Positions 38,801 to 48,508 are shown, numbered from the stretch's first letter. The stretch is DNA of 64,000 nucleotides from Parelaphostrongylus tenuis (GCA_019055375.1 JAHQIW010005360.1:419377-483376); one strand, 5' to 3'. Notes: generated by a model from the sequence alone, not told the origin. Program-made: numbers and translations.

Positions 38801-41800
38801 GACTTTTTGCCATTTGAAGTTATCAAAGTCATCACTTAGAATTTCTTTAGTAGAATACACACAGTCAAAAAAATTTTGTCACTAGCAACCTGTAATCCTG
38901 TCGGTTAACTCGACCAGGTATTGAGTCCATGTGAGGGGCCGGAGTTGCACAGAGAGGTCGAAAGGCACAGCAATTTTGATGTGGTGACTCTTTTTTATTG
39001 TTGTTGTGAAAAAGCAGTGACGTGAAGCTTGCTATATTCTGCTGTAATAGAGGTTCGCGGAGAGGTTTTCAGATGGAAGTGTTGAAGTGGTCCCTGCCTT
39101 GAGCGTGTCGTCGGTGATGAACCAACGCTGTTCATCGCAGTCTTAGACAGAGGAACACCTCACAACTACATGAAGGCAGTAGTCTAATAGGAGAAGCACT
39201 ATTAAAAGCTGAAAACCATTTAAAAGTTGGAATCACAATATTGACGTCTACTCACTGTCTAATTCATTTTTGATGGTAGGATATTATACGAAGTATAACC
39301 ACAAGATTACTGAGATACGAGCAAAACGTGGAGCCTGATGTTTTGTGTGATAAACTCAAAAAGTTCCTAACTCGGCTCAAGTTCTTCACGTATAACATCA
39401 CGTTCCAAGTTTGTTTGCACCTGAAAGAGAGAGAGAGAGAGAGAAGAAAGAGAAAAGAAAGGATGAAGCATTTTGTTTTACGCAGGTCTATCTATTATGT
39501 ATTTGTGTTCACCGGTATCCATGAAATTCAGCAGTTTGTACTGATGATTCTCAACTCGAGTGAGAAAGACAGAGCAAACTTTTAGTCTGTGCGGTTCGAT
39601 CTCTTCTATATGTTTGTGTTCATCGGTATTCACGTCCTTGTGGTGACAACACACGTCTTCACTTTGATAGCGTGCAAGTTGGAAAAGTCTTATTATTGAA
39701 TTATCACTAGCATTAACTTCTTTGACAAAACACAATTTTATTCTGATTATAAATCTGCACATCATAATACGATATCCAATGACGATGACGTTGTTAGTGT
39801 TTCTCTAGGCATAACGAAGATGGAAAAGTTCGTGAATTGCGAGGTATCAAAGGCAATACGGTTGAGATCATGAGCGTCGACTCGTGTTCGCTGTACGAGT
39901 TTCGTATCACGGCAGTCAGCAAGTACGGCGAGAGTAAACCAATCTTCCTGGTGCAGTACACCGGTAAGTTCGTCTTTGGCCAGAAAACGACATTTTCTGA
40001 AAAATACTGGAATTGTTACCTTAGGTGAATGTTGATATCTCTTGCGAATGAACATGAACACTCGAATCTCAAAAACTACAAACAGCTCCGATTAATGGTC
40101 ATAAAAATTCTCAGAATTCTATCACACAAGAATGATTTGCTACAATAATTGAGCTGTCATTCTTTCAGAAACATTTTTAGTCTTACTTCAGTATGTTTTC
40201 CAAAAAGTCGCAAAAAACCCTTTTATTTATTGCCAAGTCTTATTTCGTGACAGATTACGATATAAAGTGTAACCGAAAATTGCTGAGATACAACCAAGAC
40301 TCGGAGCGTGAGGTGGCTTCGAACACGTGATTACCCATTACAAGGGCTTATGCTAGCCGCCGCACCATTGGAGCCTCTGCAATTTTTGCCATTGCATTTC
40401 AATTGGTCTTGGGGCTCAAATATAAGCATGATTCATGACTTCATTGAATTGTCTTTTGAACTTTTCGTTGAAGGAACAGAATCAGCAACAAGAAAATGGA
40501 AAAATAGCAAAATCACGAATAAATTTTGAAAAAAACTAGAGGAATGGAATCGAGTAACGTTGAAAGTGTTACAGAACCGCAGCTGAGTCCACAACATATA
40601 CTGGCGACGAAGCTGAACGCGAACACGATTGAGTTGACATGGGAGCCACCATTCAAAAGAACTCATGAAGTTAAGGTGAGGCTCCTATGAACTGGCAGCA
40701 GATTCCGTATTTTGTTTGTATTCTTTCACAAAAAATTATTCCACCTCATATTATTCTGAATATTGTGCCTAATCATCCATGATTATTCTCGGACTATTGC
40801 CATCTAATTTCTTATTCAATTATCTAATTCTCCGCAATGACTTCGATCTATTAGATATTTTAGAACTACATTGTTTATTTCACGGAGAATCCCAATGCAT
40901 CACTATCGGAATGGGAGAAAATTCCGGTGAACGGCAGACGGGTAAAGTCATTGCTTGCTCTATCTAACTAGCGATGAATATAGCGTCTAGTTGACGATTT
41001 TGTAGCCGTTTCAGTTATTATTTTCCTGACAAAGGTTTTTTTGAGTCGTGGCCAGGATTAGATTTCGATCTCAATTCTTACAGATTGTATTTCCGGATCT
41101 TCGTTTCGATTGGTTCTACATGTTCAGCGCCACCGCTGTATTCAAAGACGGCCAACGCTCTCCGCTTTCACGAGCACTATTTATCAAGACCGATAAGTTG
41201 GAGTTCCACAAACACTGTAAGTTATTCACGTAAAGGTTGCGATTCAATGAAAAATCAACAGCGAATAAATAATATCTTCAATCTGTAACTTCGCTATTCT
41301 TTGAGTCATTCGAGCAAACATTGAAAAGCGCCTAAATTGGAACGTACCTTCCTGCTCAAAGGTCTGTGTATCGTTTATTTTAAAAGCTACAGCATTACAA
41401 AAAATGTATATGGAATAAAAGGTACTGTATGGAGTTTTACTCAAATTTTGGTATGAGCGCCAAGATTTGCCACACTCTTTCCAAACGTCCCGGGAACTGC
41501 ATTGACTGACAGAACTAAAGACTATTGAGGGATAAAGACATGATTTTCAAATTTCCTTTTCTGATCAACCCGGAAGAAAAATGTCTCAGAGTGTTCGGTT
41601 TTGAATTTCGGTTCCTGAAGTAAGTAACCTTTTGTTAGCTGGGAGGGTTTAGAGGGGGAGATGTGCAGTCATGCCAGCATTCTAGACCGAAGAGTCAGTT
41701 TTTGATCATGCTATACTGTCGCACCTTTTTCATATGAAATTCCTCACGTTTTCTTTCTTAAACAAGAGAGTTTCCTCTGGCAATCAATCAAACTCTCGCA

Positions 41801-42878
41801 TGGGATGTAGATGTACTTACAGATGACTTATTGTTCTCAGCCAAAATGGAAATGGAGCTTTCTATGTGAAGACGATGACCACAAATCCCATGTTCTTTTC
41901 AGTCAATCGTTTGATGTAATTTTTATCAGTCTATTCACAGCGCATATGCAAGACAATAAATTGTAAAAAAGTTCTGTCGTATTGCATGAGAGAACGATTT
42001 TTACGCATGCAATATGCGACTTCAAGCTCATCAGAATGCTCGTTCTCTTGCGCACCTAACCATGAATTATTTGTCTACACAGTCTTCACAATGGAATTGT
42101 TTTTAAAAAAATGTCTGCTGCTCCACATCCACTACAAGTTGGATGAATTAGGTGTCAGCGCTTTTAAAACTCATCGACAAATCTGCAAAGCTTATGGTGA
42201 CGAAATTTGCGATCTTCGTACAGCTCAGCGTTGGTTCAGGACAGTTCGTGATAAAGGAGCCCGACCGATTGATAGAGAAGCCAAGAGAAGGACGTCCACG
42301 AGAAGTCGATCTCCAAGCTGTTGTCAACCGTAGGCTCGCGAGTCTTGCCGCCGCGGAATCTTTATGCTGTTGGGTGTGTGGCTGAACATTCTTGATGTGG
42401 AAAAAGACTACTTTGACTGACAATTTGGCCTTTGCCTTAGCTTAATTGGTGTACAAATAAATTTTATTTCAAAAACATAATAGAACTTCTTCTACAATTT
42501 ACTAGTTGGTATAACGAAAGTGTAAATCTTATGGGCACAGAGGGAGTGCAAAGCTAGTATATAAATGCTTATCTCGGATAAAATTCCGATCCTCGTTTGT
42601 CCCCCTATTCGTCACTAGCTAGCTCAATATCTCTCATGTTCATGGGAATGGGCCTAATGCTTCCGAACAGCAACGATTGGAGAGCGAATGAACTAACGTT
42701 TGATCAAAGATTTCTTGACACTAATTTCGCTTTTTTTTCATTGCAGTGAACGGCTTACCAAATTTCAGGTGTGGGTCAGTCGCGAACAATTGAGGTAATG
42801 GATTCGATCTGCGATCGACCAGAAGACAACGAGAAGACTGCTCTGCTCAAACGTGACTACGCTTCATTCGCTCTTTAA
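23632..42878 (+). CDS. two-pore-domain K+ channel with C-terminal tandem FN3 domains
   Basis: TWK/K2P family subunit; family members dimerise in the plasma membrane and pass background K+ current. Model of 17 exons, 646 aa from ATG 23635: 23632-23720, 24501-24624, 25806-25906, 25951-26071, 28234-28363, 30588-30754, 33564-33723, 33822-33881, 36898-37024, 37445-37578, 38445-38503, 38671-38765, 39809-39963, 40575-40675, 40864-40941, 41084-41216 and 42769-42878. M1 is about residues 40-60. Pore 1 is TSIGYG (163-168) and pore 2 TVGFG (295-299). M4 ends in the nematode TWK-like motif LTTMCMDVFG, then IHYLGRK. The tail is Arg-rich (KRSKRRSAKR), then two FN3 domains (about 405-506 and 507-610) and a short acidic end. 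All junction phases agree. The long M1-P1 loop has no cysteine. Least certain are the first exon and the splice from the channel to the FN3 exons. I know TWK channels as a large nematode family but not this ortholog, so no symbol is given. Confidence 0.8.
24501..24624 (+). CDS. channel exon 2: M1 helix
   Basis: TTTTCAG acceptor and GTAAGT donor. It encodes LALKMLVARFFSPHLMLIVS and the rest of M1, ending QKLEGEHLK, the typical 'xxEGxxE' start of the K2P extracellular cap. Confidence 0.85.
25806..25906 (+). CDS. channel exon 3: extracellular cap
   Basis: TTTTTAG acceptor. It encodes ETKKEQTANIHKSGQLYIDR and LWEFTQQQ, and ends in phase 2 at GTGATAAG. Confidence 0.75.
25951..26071 (+). CDS. channel exon 4: cap to pore 1
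   Basis: Encodes TLENLGKAAKNSLKGEFHDY and RASRHGYDE. Phase 0 donor GTGCAC. Confidence 0.8.
26110..26225 (-). mobile_element. tRNA-derived SINE family 1
   Basis: On the minus strand: TAGTGCAACGGTTCGAGCAC (A-box part), TGTTCGAGTCCCAAC (B box), then GCAAAACTTTTACACATCAC and TTTGCATCGGTAGG. It lies in the channel intron before exon 5. Confidence 0.7.
26350..26475 (+). mobile_element. tRNA-derived SINE family 1
   Basis: Carries GTCGGTAGTGGAATGGTT (A box), GCGAGTTCGAGTCATAAC (B box), then the tail AAAATCTTTCACATCACTCT and ACATCAGTGAGCATATTT. The opposite-strand copy begins only ~125 nt upstream. Confidence 0.7.
27253..28138. mobile_element. non-autonomous TIR DNA transposon, copy 2 (~885 bp)
   Basis: Ends are GATTAGGAGGGAGCAAATAA...ACCGATCTCATTCGCTGAAG and the mirrored TTCAACGAATGAGATCGGTT...TCTCCTAATC. 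It inserted in the intron before channel exon 5, ending ~95 nt before the acceptor. It is related to the elements at 11131 and 61077. Confidence 0.7.
28234..28363 (+). CDS. channel exon 5: pore 1 and start of M2
   Basis: TTTTTAG acceptor. It encodes PTWDFANSVFFTATMLTSIG, then YGYVAPYTFEGRLFGVIYCL, which is the K2P first selectivity filter followed by M2. Phase 1 donor GTGAAT. Confidence 0.95.
29541..29660 (+). mobile_element. tRNA-derived SINE family 1
   Basis: TGGTGTAGTGGTAGCACGC is an A box and CGGGTTCGACTCTTG a B box, followed by GAGGTCGAATGTTTTACATA. The best-preserved head of this family in the window. Confidence 0.75.
29700..30215 (+). mobile_element. mariner-like element relic
   Basis: The left end has GTTAGGACGAAAAAAAGTTC and CCTAACATC, similar to the end of the element at 57930. 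The transposase C-terminus follows: LRQDNAKLTPQRR, then in another frame HPTYTRDAAPTNYG, then [15 protein letters not shown]. Frameshifted; dead. Internal part deleted. Confidence 0.7.
30588..30754 (+). CDS. channel exon 6: M2 end and M2-M3 loop
   Basis: Encodes GIPLTLVTVANVAKFMSETI, then a basic stretch (WTRWKTRRKGEE) and an acidic one (AEDEDEQ). Donor GTGCAA, phase 0. Confidence 0.9.
32788..32818. repeat. (AT)n microsatellite
   Basis: Run of AT dinucleotides in the intron before channel exon 7. A second short run is at 33101-33122. Confidence 0.9.
32966..33065 (+). mobile_element. tRNA-derived SINE family 1, diverged
   Basis: CGGTAGTGCGGTCAGTCAGC (A-box part), CCGATTCGATTCTCGTCC (B box) and GTTCAAAGCATTGTGTTTTA, followed by an AT-rich tail. 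Confidence 0.6.
33239..33333 (+). mobile_element. single arm of the GTGTTTCGGC repeat family
   Basis: TTTTGAGCCTTTCACGAAG, CACTTACACTGTGCAAGGCA, CGTGTTTCAGCCATGCAGCC and TCGTCAGTTGCACGG line up with the left arm of 16647-16914 and the core of 58914-59284. Confidence 0.6.
33564..33723 (+). CDS. channel exon 7: M3 and pore 2 start
   Basis: Encodes RFPPIVVFFFVFLYGLLASY (M3) and ESMYFTFISILTVG. Phase 1 donor GTTAGT. Confidence 0.93.
33822..33881 (+). CDS. channel exon 8: pore 2 filter
   Basis: Encodes GFGDFRPSPSNLWTTLVVVI, completing TVGFGD across the intron. Phase 1 donor GTAAAG. Confidence 0.93.
35400..35880 (-). mobile_element. mariner-like transposase relic, N-terminal DNA-binding part
   Basis: On the minus strand: RRTAFQFFAEFRAGNNNL (the 'TaQrWFxkFrxGd' motif), DRLRSVRPREIHREAVIAA, IGEDPTLPFEELGDEF and later KLEMWKSL (the 'KldkWVPHeL' region). 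Several in-frame stops. It lies in the intron before channel exon 9. Confidence 0.65.
36898..37024 (+). CDS. channel exon 9: M4 end and proximal tail
   Basis: ATTTCAG acceptor. It encodes GVILTTMCMDVFGRMYLKEI, HYLGRKLKSSNPFYLL and REAKAR. Phase 2 donor GTTCGT. Confidence 0.92.
37445..37578 (+). CDS. channel exon 10: basic cytosolic tail
   Basis: The acceptor is CTTAAG, unusual for a nematode, but the phase fits. It encodes RRRAAMASLLAQLARGMIFA and HKDYNELSRKRSKRRSAKRH. Donor GTGGGT is chosen because it keeps the FN3 exons in frame. Without it the frame ends at TGA 37617-37619, which would give a shorter channel lacking FN3. Confidence 0.7.
38029..38240. mobile_element. palindromic MITE in the channel tail intron
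   Basis: The left arm (GTGGCTGTAGTAGCAGTCAT ... TTCGGTAGCTGACGTTTCGG ... TCCGCCTTCTGAG) is mirrored by CTCAGAAGAAGGCGGACTCA ... CGAAACGTCAGCCACCGAAC ... GGCTGCCACTACC. Arms are about 75 nt and the spacer about 50 nt. Confidence 0.75.
38445..38765 (+). CDS. exons 11-12: first FN3 domain, N-terminal half
   Basis: Exon 38445-38503 encodes FARLPPDPPSDCQ. Exon 38671-38765 encodes VISTSAYSVRIAWTPAF (the FN3 B-strand Trp) and LTYNIRYRLK (the C-strand Tyr pattern). CAG and TTTTAG acceptors; phases fit. Confidence 0.75.
39427..39445. repeat. (GA)n microsatellite
   Basis: Short GA run followed by purine-rich sequence, in the intron between the two halves of FN3 domain 1. Confidence 0.8.
39809..39963 (+). 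CDS. exon 13: first FN3 domain, C-terminal half
   Basis: Encodes HNEDGKVRELRGIKGNTVEI, SCSLYEFRITAVSKYGES and PIFLVQYT, the FN3 'YxFRVxAxNxxGxS' hallmark. GTAAGT donor, phase 1. Confidence 0.85.
40575..40675 (+). CDS. exon 14: second FN3 domain start
   Basis: Encodes EPQLSPQHILATKLNANTIE and LTWEPPFKRTHEVK, with the B-strand Trp and following prolines of FN3. Phase 0 donor GTGAGG. Confidence 0.85.
40864..40941 (+). CDS. exon 15: second FN3 domain, middle
   Basis: Encodes NYIVYFTENPNASLSEWEKI and PVNGRR, the FN3 C to E strands. TTTTAG acceptor and GTAAAG donor. Confidence 0.85.
41084..41216 (+). CDS. exon 16: second FN3 domain end
   Basis: Encodes PDLRFDWFYMFSATAVFKDG and QRSPLSRALFIKTDK. 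The FN3 tyrosine-corner position is held by Trp-Phe-Tyr. Phase 1 donor GTAAGT. Confidence 0.85.
42057..42420 (+). mobile_element. mariner-like transposase relic, N-terminal part
   Basis: Carries HYKLDELGVSAFKTHRQICK and DLRTAQRWFRTVRDKG (the mariner helix-turn-helix), then after a frameshift IEKPREGRPREVDLQAVVNR. Truncated before the catalytic core. It lies in the last channel intron. Confidence 0.8.
42769..42878 (+). CDS. exon 17: C-terminal tail and stop
   Basis: The ATTTCAG acceptor in phase gives VGQSRTIEVMDSICDRPEDN, then EKTALLKRDYASFAL and TAA at 42876-42878. An alternative acceptor at 42746 (TTGCAG) adds 22 nt, shifts the frame and ends at TGA near 42794, giving an alternative tail. 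Confidence 0.7.
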
Positions 42879-43180
42879 AGCAAGTCGTATTCGTGCTATG
42901 ATTGCTTCTATGATGGATCTAATTGTGAAATTTGGAACGGTTCACAGCATTATGTGTCTTTCACCATTTTTATTTTTCCATTAGTTCATTTTTATTGCTT
43001 CAAGAAGTTGTCAATTTTCAGCTTCAAAACGTTTACAGCGACAGAGTCATTCGATTAAGAGCCTGTTCATGTCTCCATTCAAGTCCTGAAGATTTTTTTC
43101 TTCACTAGAAAGTTACGAAAAATTCTAGTCATTATTATTTTTGCGAAGAAATTTTTTGTCCATTGGCGATAATGTGCAAA

Positions 43181-43186
43181 AATAAA
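43181..43186 (+). promoter_or_regulatory. AATAAA poly(A) signal of the channel gene
   Basis: AATAAA about 300 nt after the channel stop codon; the first clear one downstream. Confidence 0.45.
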
Positions 43187-43335
43187 GCTAATTCACAGTA
43201 TGGTCAAAAGTGCATGATATAGTCTCACGAATCAAATAGTCTGCTTGATGATGATGGATGAAAATGAAGTTGTTAAGGGTGAATGCTGACAGCTTCAATA
43301 GTTTTAGTTATCTCGAAGAAAGAGTGGTCTCAAAG

Positions 43336-43425
43336 CGGTGCCTTGGTAGTGTAGTGGTAGTATACGCCCTTGGTGAAGGTGTAACACAGGTTCAACTCCC
43401 GCCTGAGGTTGAATTTTTGCGTACC
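43336..43425 (+). mobile_element. tRNA-derived SINE family 1
   Basis: TGGTAGTGTAGTGGTAGTAT (A box), CAGGTTCAACTCCCGCC (B box) and TGAGGTTGAATTTTTGCG. Confidence 0.7.
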
Positions 43426-43429
43426 ACGC

Positions 43430-44155
43430 AATCTTCTTAGAAGATTATCCACCATTTTTCACGTGGACCTGGTTTCGACCTAGACAACGACCGAAACAGC
43501 AGCTAGTATACATGGTGGTGAAATTATGTCGTTCGAATGGATTAAAGGGCGTTCACCTGTCTGATATTATCAATTATAAGCAACAAAAATGCAAAGTTTC
43601 ATATCACCAAGGAGATATTCTAGCTGTCTAAAGATAAAGAAAATAGGTTTACTTTGGCAATCAGATAATTTTACCTAAATAACTTTGTGTAGCACTTTCA
43701 TCCTCTCGTTGTGAAGCTTGAAGTTGTGGATCAAGACGAGCTGGGTGATGTTCATTGTGTGCAAGTGGTGTCAGAGGATTCGGCACGAGCACAAGTATTC
43801 TCGTCAAGTTCCGGTAGTGACGTAGTGGGTTTTATTTAACCTCTCAGCATGTGCATCGATACGGTGTCGGCGTTGTGAAAGAGGTGATAAAATAGCCGGA
43901 TACGGCATCGGCCGATGTATGGCCGTTTACGTTACAATAGTGGTCGCTAAATATTTATTTAGCAACAACAGCGCCAGATGAAAAATACACTTTACTTTTT
44001 CAATGATGAGGTTATGCTGCATTAAAGGAGAACTTGCAACACTGTACGGATAAATCAGTATCAGTACGCGTAGCACAATGAAGAGTGAAGCATTTTGCTT
44101 GAACAACAAAGTTATATAGCAGCTGATTATACCTGCTTTCTGGAGCATTAATGCA
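43430..44155. other. intergenic, no supported gene
   Basis: No recognised feature. Lies between a SINE and a coding-like minus-strand frame. Confidence 0.35.
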
Positions 44156-44515
44156 TTAGCGGCAAGGCAGAAGTGATTTGAGAGGCATAAAAGTTTGATG
44201 AATAGTTTTTGAAACAATGAAGCGAGGCACGTTGAAAGTAGCAGCGTTAGGCGACTTTCCAGTAATGCTGAGCAGGGAACCATTCTTGAACAGTATGCGA
44301 GCCTCTTTGAGAGAAAGTGCAGTGATCATAGAAGTCTCCTCTTTTTTTTTCAATAGATATTTCCGCTTTTTGGAAAGTAGTCTGATTATTCTACGTAACT
44401 GCTTAGATGCAGATGCTCTACAAGTAGCATCATACGTGATTTTGAACGTCTTGATGGAATCGGTGGTTACTGTAACAACATGTAAAGTAGGTTCTTTAAT
44501 GCGATAAACTCTAGC
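44156..44515 (-). CDS. coding-like terminal exon, unrecognised
   Basis: A minus-strand frame of about 115 codons ends at 44156. It has KEPTLHVVTVTTDSIKTFKI, RRIIRLLSKKRKYLLKKK and ITGKSPNAATFNVPRFIVS, with a stop after PLKSLLPCR. An AG acceptor-like site (TTGCTAG) lies near 44515. The opposite strand and another minus frame are also open over part of it, which lowers confidence. Family unknown. Confidence 0.28.
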   Translation of the reverse strand, partial: ARVYRIKEPTLHVVTVTTDSIKTFKITYDATCRASASKQLRRIIRLLSKKRKYLLKKKEETSMITALSLKEARILFKNGSLLSITGKSPNAATFNVPRFIVSKTIHQTFMPLKSLLPCR

Positions 44516-44796
44516 AATAAATATGCAGTAACAAGATTTATAAGCTGATATTGCCCAGTGCTAGGCGAATGAAATCGTTAAGTCGATAAATATCACTTTA
44601 GCTATGACATTGTTGAATTTTTCTGGCTCAGTTTGATCGATGTCTTACCTTATGTCGTAGTTATTAGGTATTGAGTATTCTTTACGTTTGCCAAACAGTA
44701 AGACGATATTTTTGTAGTCATTATAAGACTTAGTGGAAACATTTAATTACTATGAAATTAGTATTCTTGAAGGTTTTAAATGTGAATCAGAGCACT

Positions 44797-45113
44797 TCAG
44801 AGCAAACCACTTATCCCATAGTTGGTGCGTTTCTTCTCAGTAGTCGAAGGATCACTAGACATGTCAAGTTGGCCATCATCTATGACTCCATCCACATCCT
44901 GAATGGCCAGCACTCGCTCAGCGTTGCGCCTCCAAGCGATCTGCGCTCTCTCACAGCACCTGCTCCTGGGTCTCCTGCACCACTGGCCCGGACTGTCCCG
45001 TTGGCGGTGTCGTTTGAAGGCCGTCGTCTTGCGAAACCGCAATTGTCGTGCTTTCGGCGATTATGCGGTCTCCTCGATCAGCTCCAAACACGCCACAGCC
45101 GTCGAAAAGCCTA
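44797..45113 (-). CDS. coding-like segment with an apparent frame change
   Basis: Two minus-strand frames meet near 44965. The first (45113-44965) has FDGCGVFGADRGDRIIAEST and SQDDGLQTTPPTGQSGPVVQ, then ETQEQ. The second (to 44797) has CCERAQIAWRRNAERVLAIQ and DVDGVIDDGQLDMSSDPSTT. GC-rich and protein-like. A 1-nt difference would join them; alternatively only one is real. No domain recognised. Confidence 0.28.
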
Positions 45114-48059
45114 AGTGTCGATTAGCATTGTTAATGAGTGCGCGATCGTGTGCCTTTCGCAGTACCCTACCGCAGCCTGCCAACGGCGACACATGTTTCT
45201 CAATCAAAAAACGCCCGACATTTCCTAGGTGCAGCCGCCCAGATGAAAAACAACACTATCATCGCATTTGATGAGCTTAAGATCGCATCCACAGACAACT
45301 GAATTCACTAGATGAGTCATGAACAGAAAGAGAGTGATTATTGAAGACATCTCCTTCAACAGCTGAGATAGTTTCTACATGTCAGGAAGCTAATCTTATC
45401 GGAAAGCAGAATCACACTTCGAATTATTGTTGGGTTCTCACGGAAAACTTGGAGTACATCTGAGTGTGAGATACTCACGTATCAGATCGCAAAAGGCGAA
45501 ACAGCAGCTTGATCAAACAGAAACGGTATTTTAATTGGAAAAGATGATCTCGCCAACTTCTGGACGCCTCTACAAACACGTAACGGATTATCTTCCAAGA
45601 CATTGGGCATTTTTCTATTACAACATTATTTTCTATAATTAGTAAGTAAAGTACGCTTGATATACACAATAGATGCAAGTTTTATTCTTTATATCTACTT
45701 CAATTTATGGAAAAGGAAACATTTCGCCGTATTCGCCGTGGACAATTGTCCAGTGAGAAAACTAGGAAATGATAAGTCCAAGTAACAAAGCCAAACATCT
45801 GACTGGGCTTTCCATTTCCATTTCTTTTTCTATATTTAACTATTCTCAAGTCTTGACTAAACATATACACATATTGGACTTGTAAATATGAAGTATTAGT
45901 GCTTTTTGTAAAAGTTCTTTGTCGACCTTTTGGTTCTACTGCCACAATTTCCAGTTGTGTAGTTTCCGCGAGCACTTCATGACCGTTTCGATCGAAAGAA
46001 TCTTAAATTTCACTCCTATGAACCGATTGTGAGGCTGTGAACATCCGCTATTTCCAAGAGGTATTATACAACATTGGTCATCAAATTGGTTCACGAAACT
46101 CTAGTGAATCCACCAATAACCGACTTTTAACAACTATCAAAATCAGTGGGTTTGCAATAACCCATGTTCATTAGAGTGCTGTTAGAAAGCTCTCACACAG
46201 AAGAAATCCATGGAAATAGGCCGCAAAATGAGGGAGCCAACATACTCCTCGTAGGTGCCTCTAGAAAAATCCTGCACCGCCCATATGTCGAGACCAGCCA
46301 CTTATGACGTTTCGATAGCAAACAACTAATATTTTTCACAAATGTCATAAAGGCATGATTTTTAATAATAGAGAATATCAAATATTTGCCGATTCGCGAT
46401 CTTTTCTTGTTTTTACGTTGTCTGGAGATCTTGATAAAAGTAGACAGAGTAGAAGCATCGAGCGCTTCATTAGAACTTCAATGCACTTTAACATATAAAA
46501 ACGTAATGCAATCTCCATTTAAGTGGAGTAGTTCAAAATCTATACCACTGAAAAATGAAGAGACACTGATTGAGCTTCACAGAGACCGTACAGCTCTCTT
46601 ATCTCTCAGTAACAAAATAGTGGTAGGAGATTCGTCTGCTAATGAGGGAACAATTACTCGCCTTTCTATCAACACATGAAAGCACTTGCAGGGACCAAAT
46701 TATAGCTCACTGCCTCAAATTCATTTCCGACATAGGATTAAGAAAGCTGTAAGAGAATCATCATCGCCGAGTTCTTCTATCGTTTTCATAATTTTATCCA
46801 AAATGAGATTAACAAATAGCCGTAGCGAAATTAATTCGATCAGCCGCTTATCGTAGTCGATTTCGTCTAGCCGGCGCGATTCTTTATCATCTGTGCAAAT
46901 GAATCAATGCTCTCGTAATTGCTGCAAGCAATTACTTATGTACATAAAGCCGTATGAGACGGCTAATGACAAAGAGTGTGAGCTTTCATCATGCTAAAGA
47001 TTGTCGTCCTAGCACTTCTGCTTTATCGTATCATTTTGATATCGATTTTCATTCGATTTATACTATCAGTAGCAATCTCACAGACAGACGGCCATTTTAT
47101 AGTTCTGAAATAACTTTGCGGTATTGTGTACCCGAGAATTCCTTTCTACATTACCAACAATTCTTGTGTGATTCGAAAAGTTCTTTGAAACAACTAAAGC
47201 TTAAGTTGAGTATTATATTCGATTGGCTTAGCCCTTTGTAACGTATTCCTATTACCGGGGTTTGTCACAAAGCTACAAGGCTTGAGGCCAGCGTAGAACT
47301 TTTTTTCCGAAAAGTCACAGACCTTCGATATTTTGCTTATTCTGTCGGCTAAATATTTTTTGTTAACACTTCATCTGTCATCTGTACAAAAATTTGTAAC
47401 CTATCTAATCAACAATTTTACGTTTACCTACAGCCATCTTTCAACCCATCTACTAGATATTTATTTTTGTTAGATATCGAGTAAGTTTTCTGTGTCATTC
47501 TTCATAAAAAGCAGCTGTCTAATAATGTAGCAGATCTCGATGAAAATGCGACCAATCCAGCGAACGCTCTAACCGAGGTTCTCGCTGTCGCAAAGCACAT
47601 GTATTCTTGTTTTATTTTTATGTGATGATGTCGCAGTGGTTTGTCCAGCAGCCTCTGATGGGTCGGAATGTCAACAACACCTTTTCGGCTGCTCCACAGG
47701 ATTCTTTGCAGTTCATCGTCAGGTCATCGCTATCTCTATGATTAATACCGAAATACCGTCGGTCCTCAGACAACATTTGATTTCATCCATAAACCTAATC
47801 AGATAGCAATGTTGTTTGTCTAGTAGGAAAGAAGTACGGGAGAAGTATTCCATTTAGAAACAATTACTCGAGAACGAAATTCATTTCTATAAAGTAATCA
47901 CATTAATGATTAACAGCGCCGAAAATTTTGATGTACGATATGGAAAATCTCTCAAATTACTTAGGTGTTTTTATTTCTAAAAGGAAATCAGTAGCGCTTG
48001 TGAAAGTTTTTTCGTATTCAAATTTTAATTGTACTCCTGAAATAGCTCTAACCAATTCC
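45114..48059. other. long stretch without a supported gene
   Basis: AT-rich. Scattered frames up to 97 codons have no splice context or recognisable domain, and no repeat family was identified. Confidence 0.3.
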
Positions 48060-48225
48060 GTATTGCAAAGGAACACTCTATCCGCTACACTACTGACGCC
48101 CATTTTGCGCATCGCTCTTTCTACGCTACAGCGCACCTGCTTATTAGAGTGAGGTGTGGCTTCTAGTCCTGCCTGACGCGAAAGTTTTACACATTACTCT
48201 ACATCAATGGGTATATATTTGAAGT
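48060..48225 (+). mobile_element. tRNA-derived SINE family 1, degraded head
   Basis: The head is barely recognisable (GGTGTGGCTTCTAGTCCTGC at a B-box position), but the tail GCGAAAGTTTTACACATTAC and TCTACATCAATGGG is the family tail seen at 16576, 26110 and 26350. Confidence 0.5.
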
Positions 48226-48508
48226 TGGTAATCTTAGAGAATGACGGTTGCTTGACTGATGAATCGAATGGCAGAAGCGATAGAGTTCTCATATACAAAT
48301 ACATATTATGGACATGCTCAAAATCAAAGTAACAGCTGAACAGATTAGTCTTTCCATGATATGCTGAATCCGTGAGCAAAAATCCTCTAACCATCTGAGG
48401 TTACTTAACAGTTATGTAGAGTCGTCACTGATAGATCGTTAATAATTTTTGTATTCTCATATTGTTAGAGTTATGTCGATCAAATTTGAAGCCATCGACT
48501 ATTTCTAA

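Noticed and set aside
44217..44507. Plus-strand 96-codon frame
   Set aside because: Hydrophobic antisense shadow of the more protein-like minus-strand frame over the same bases.
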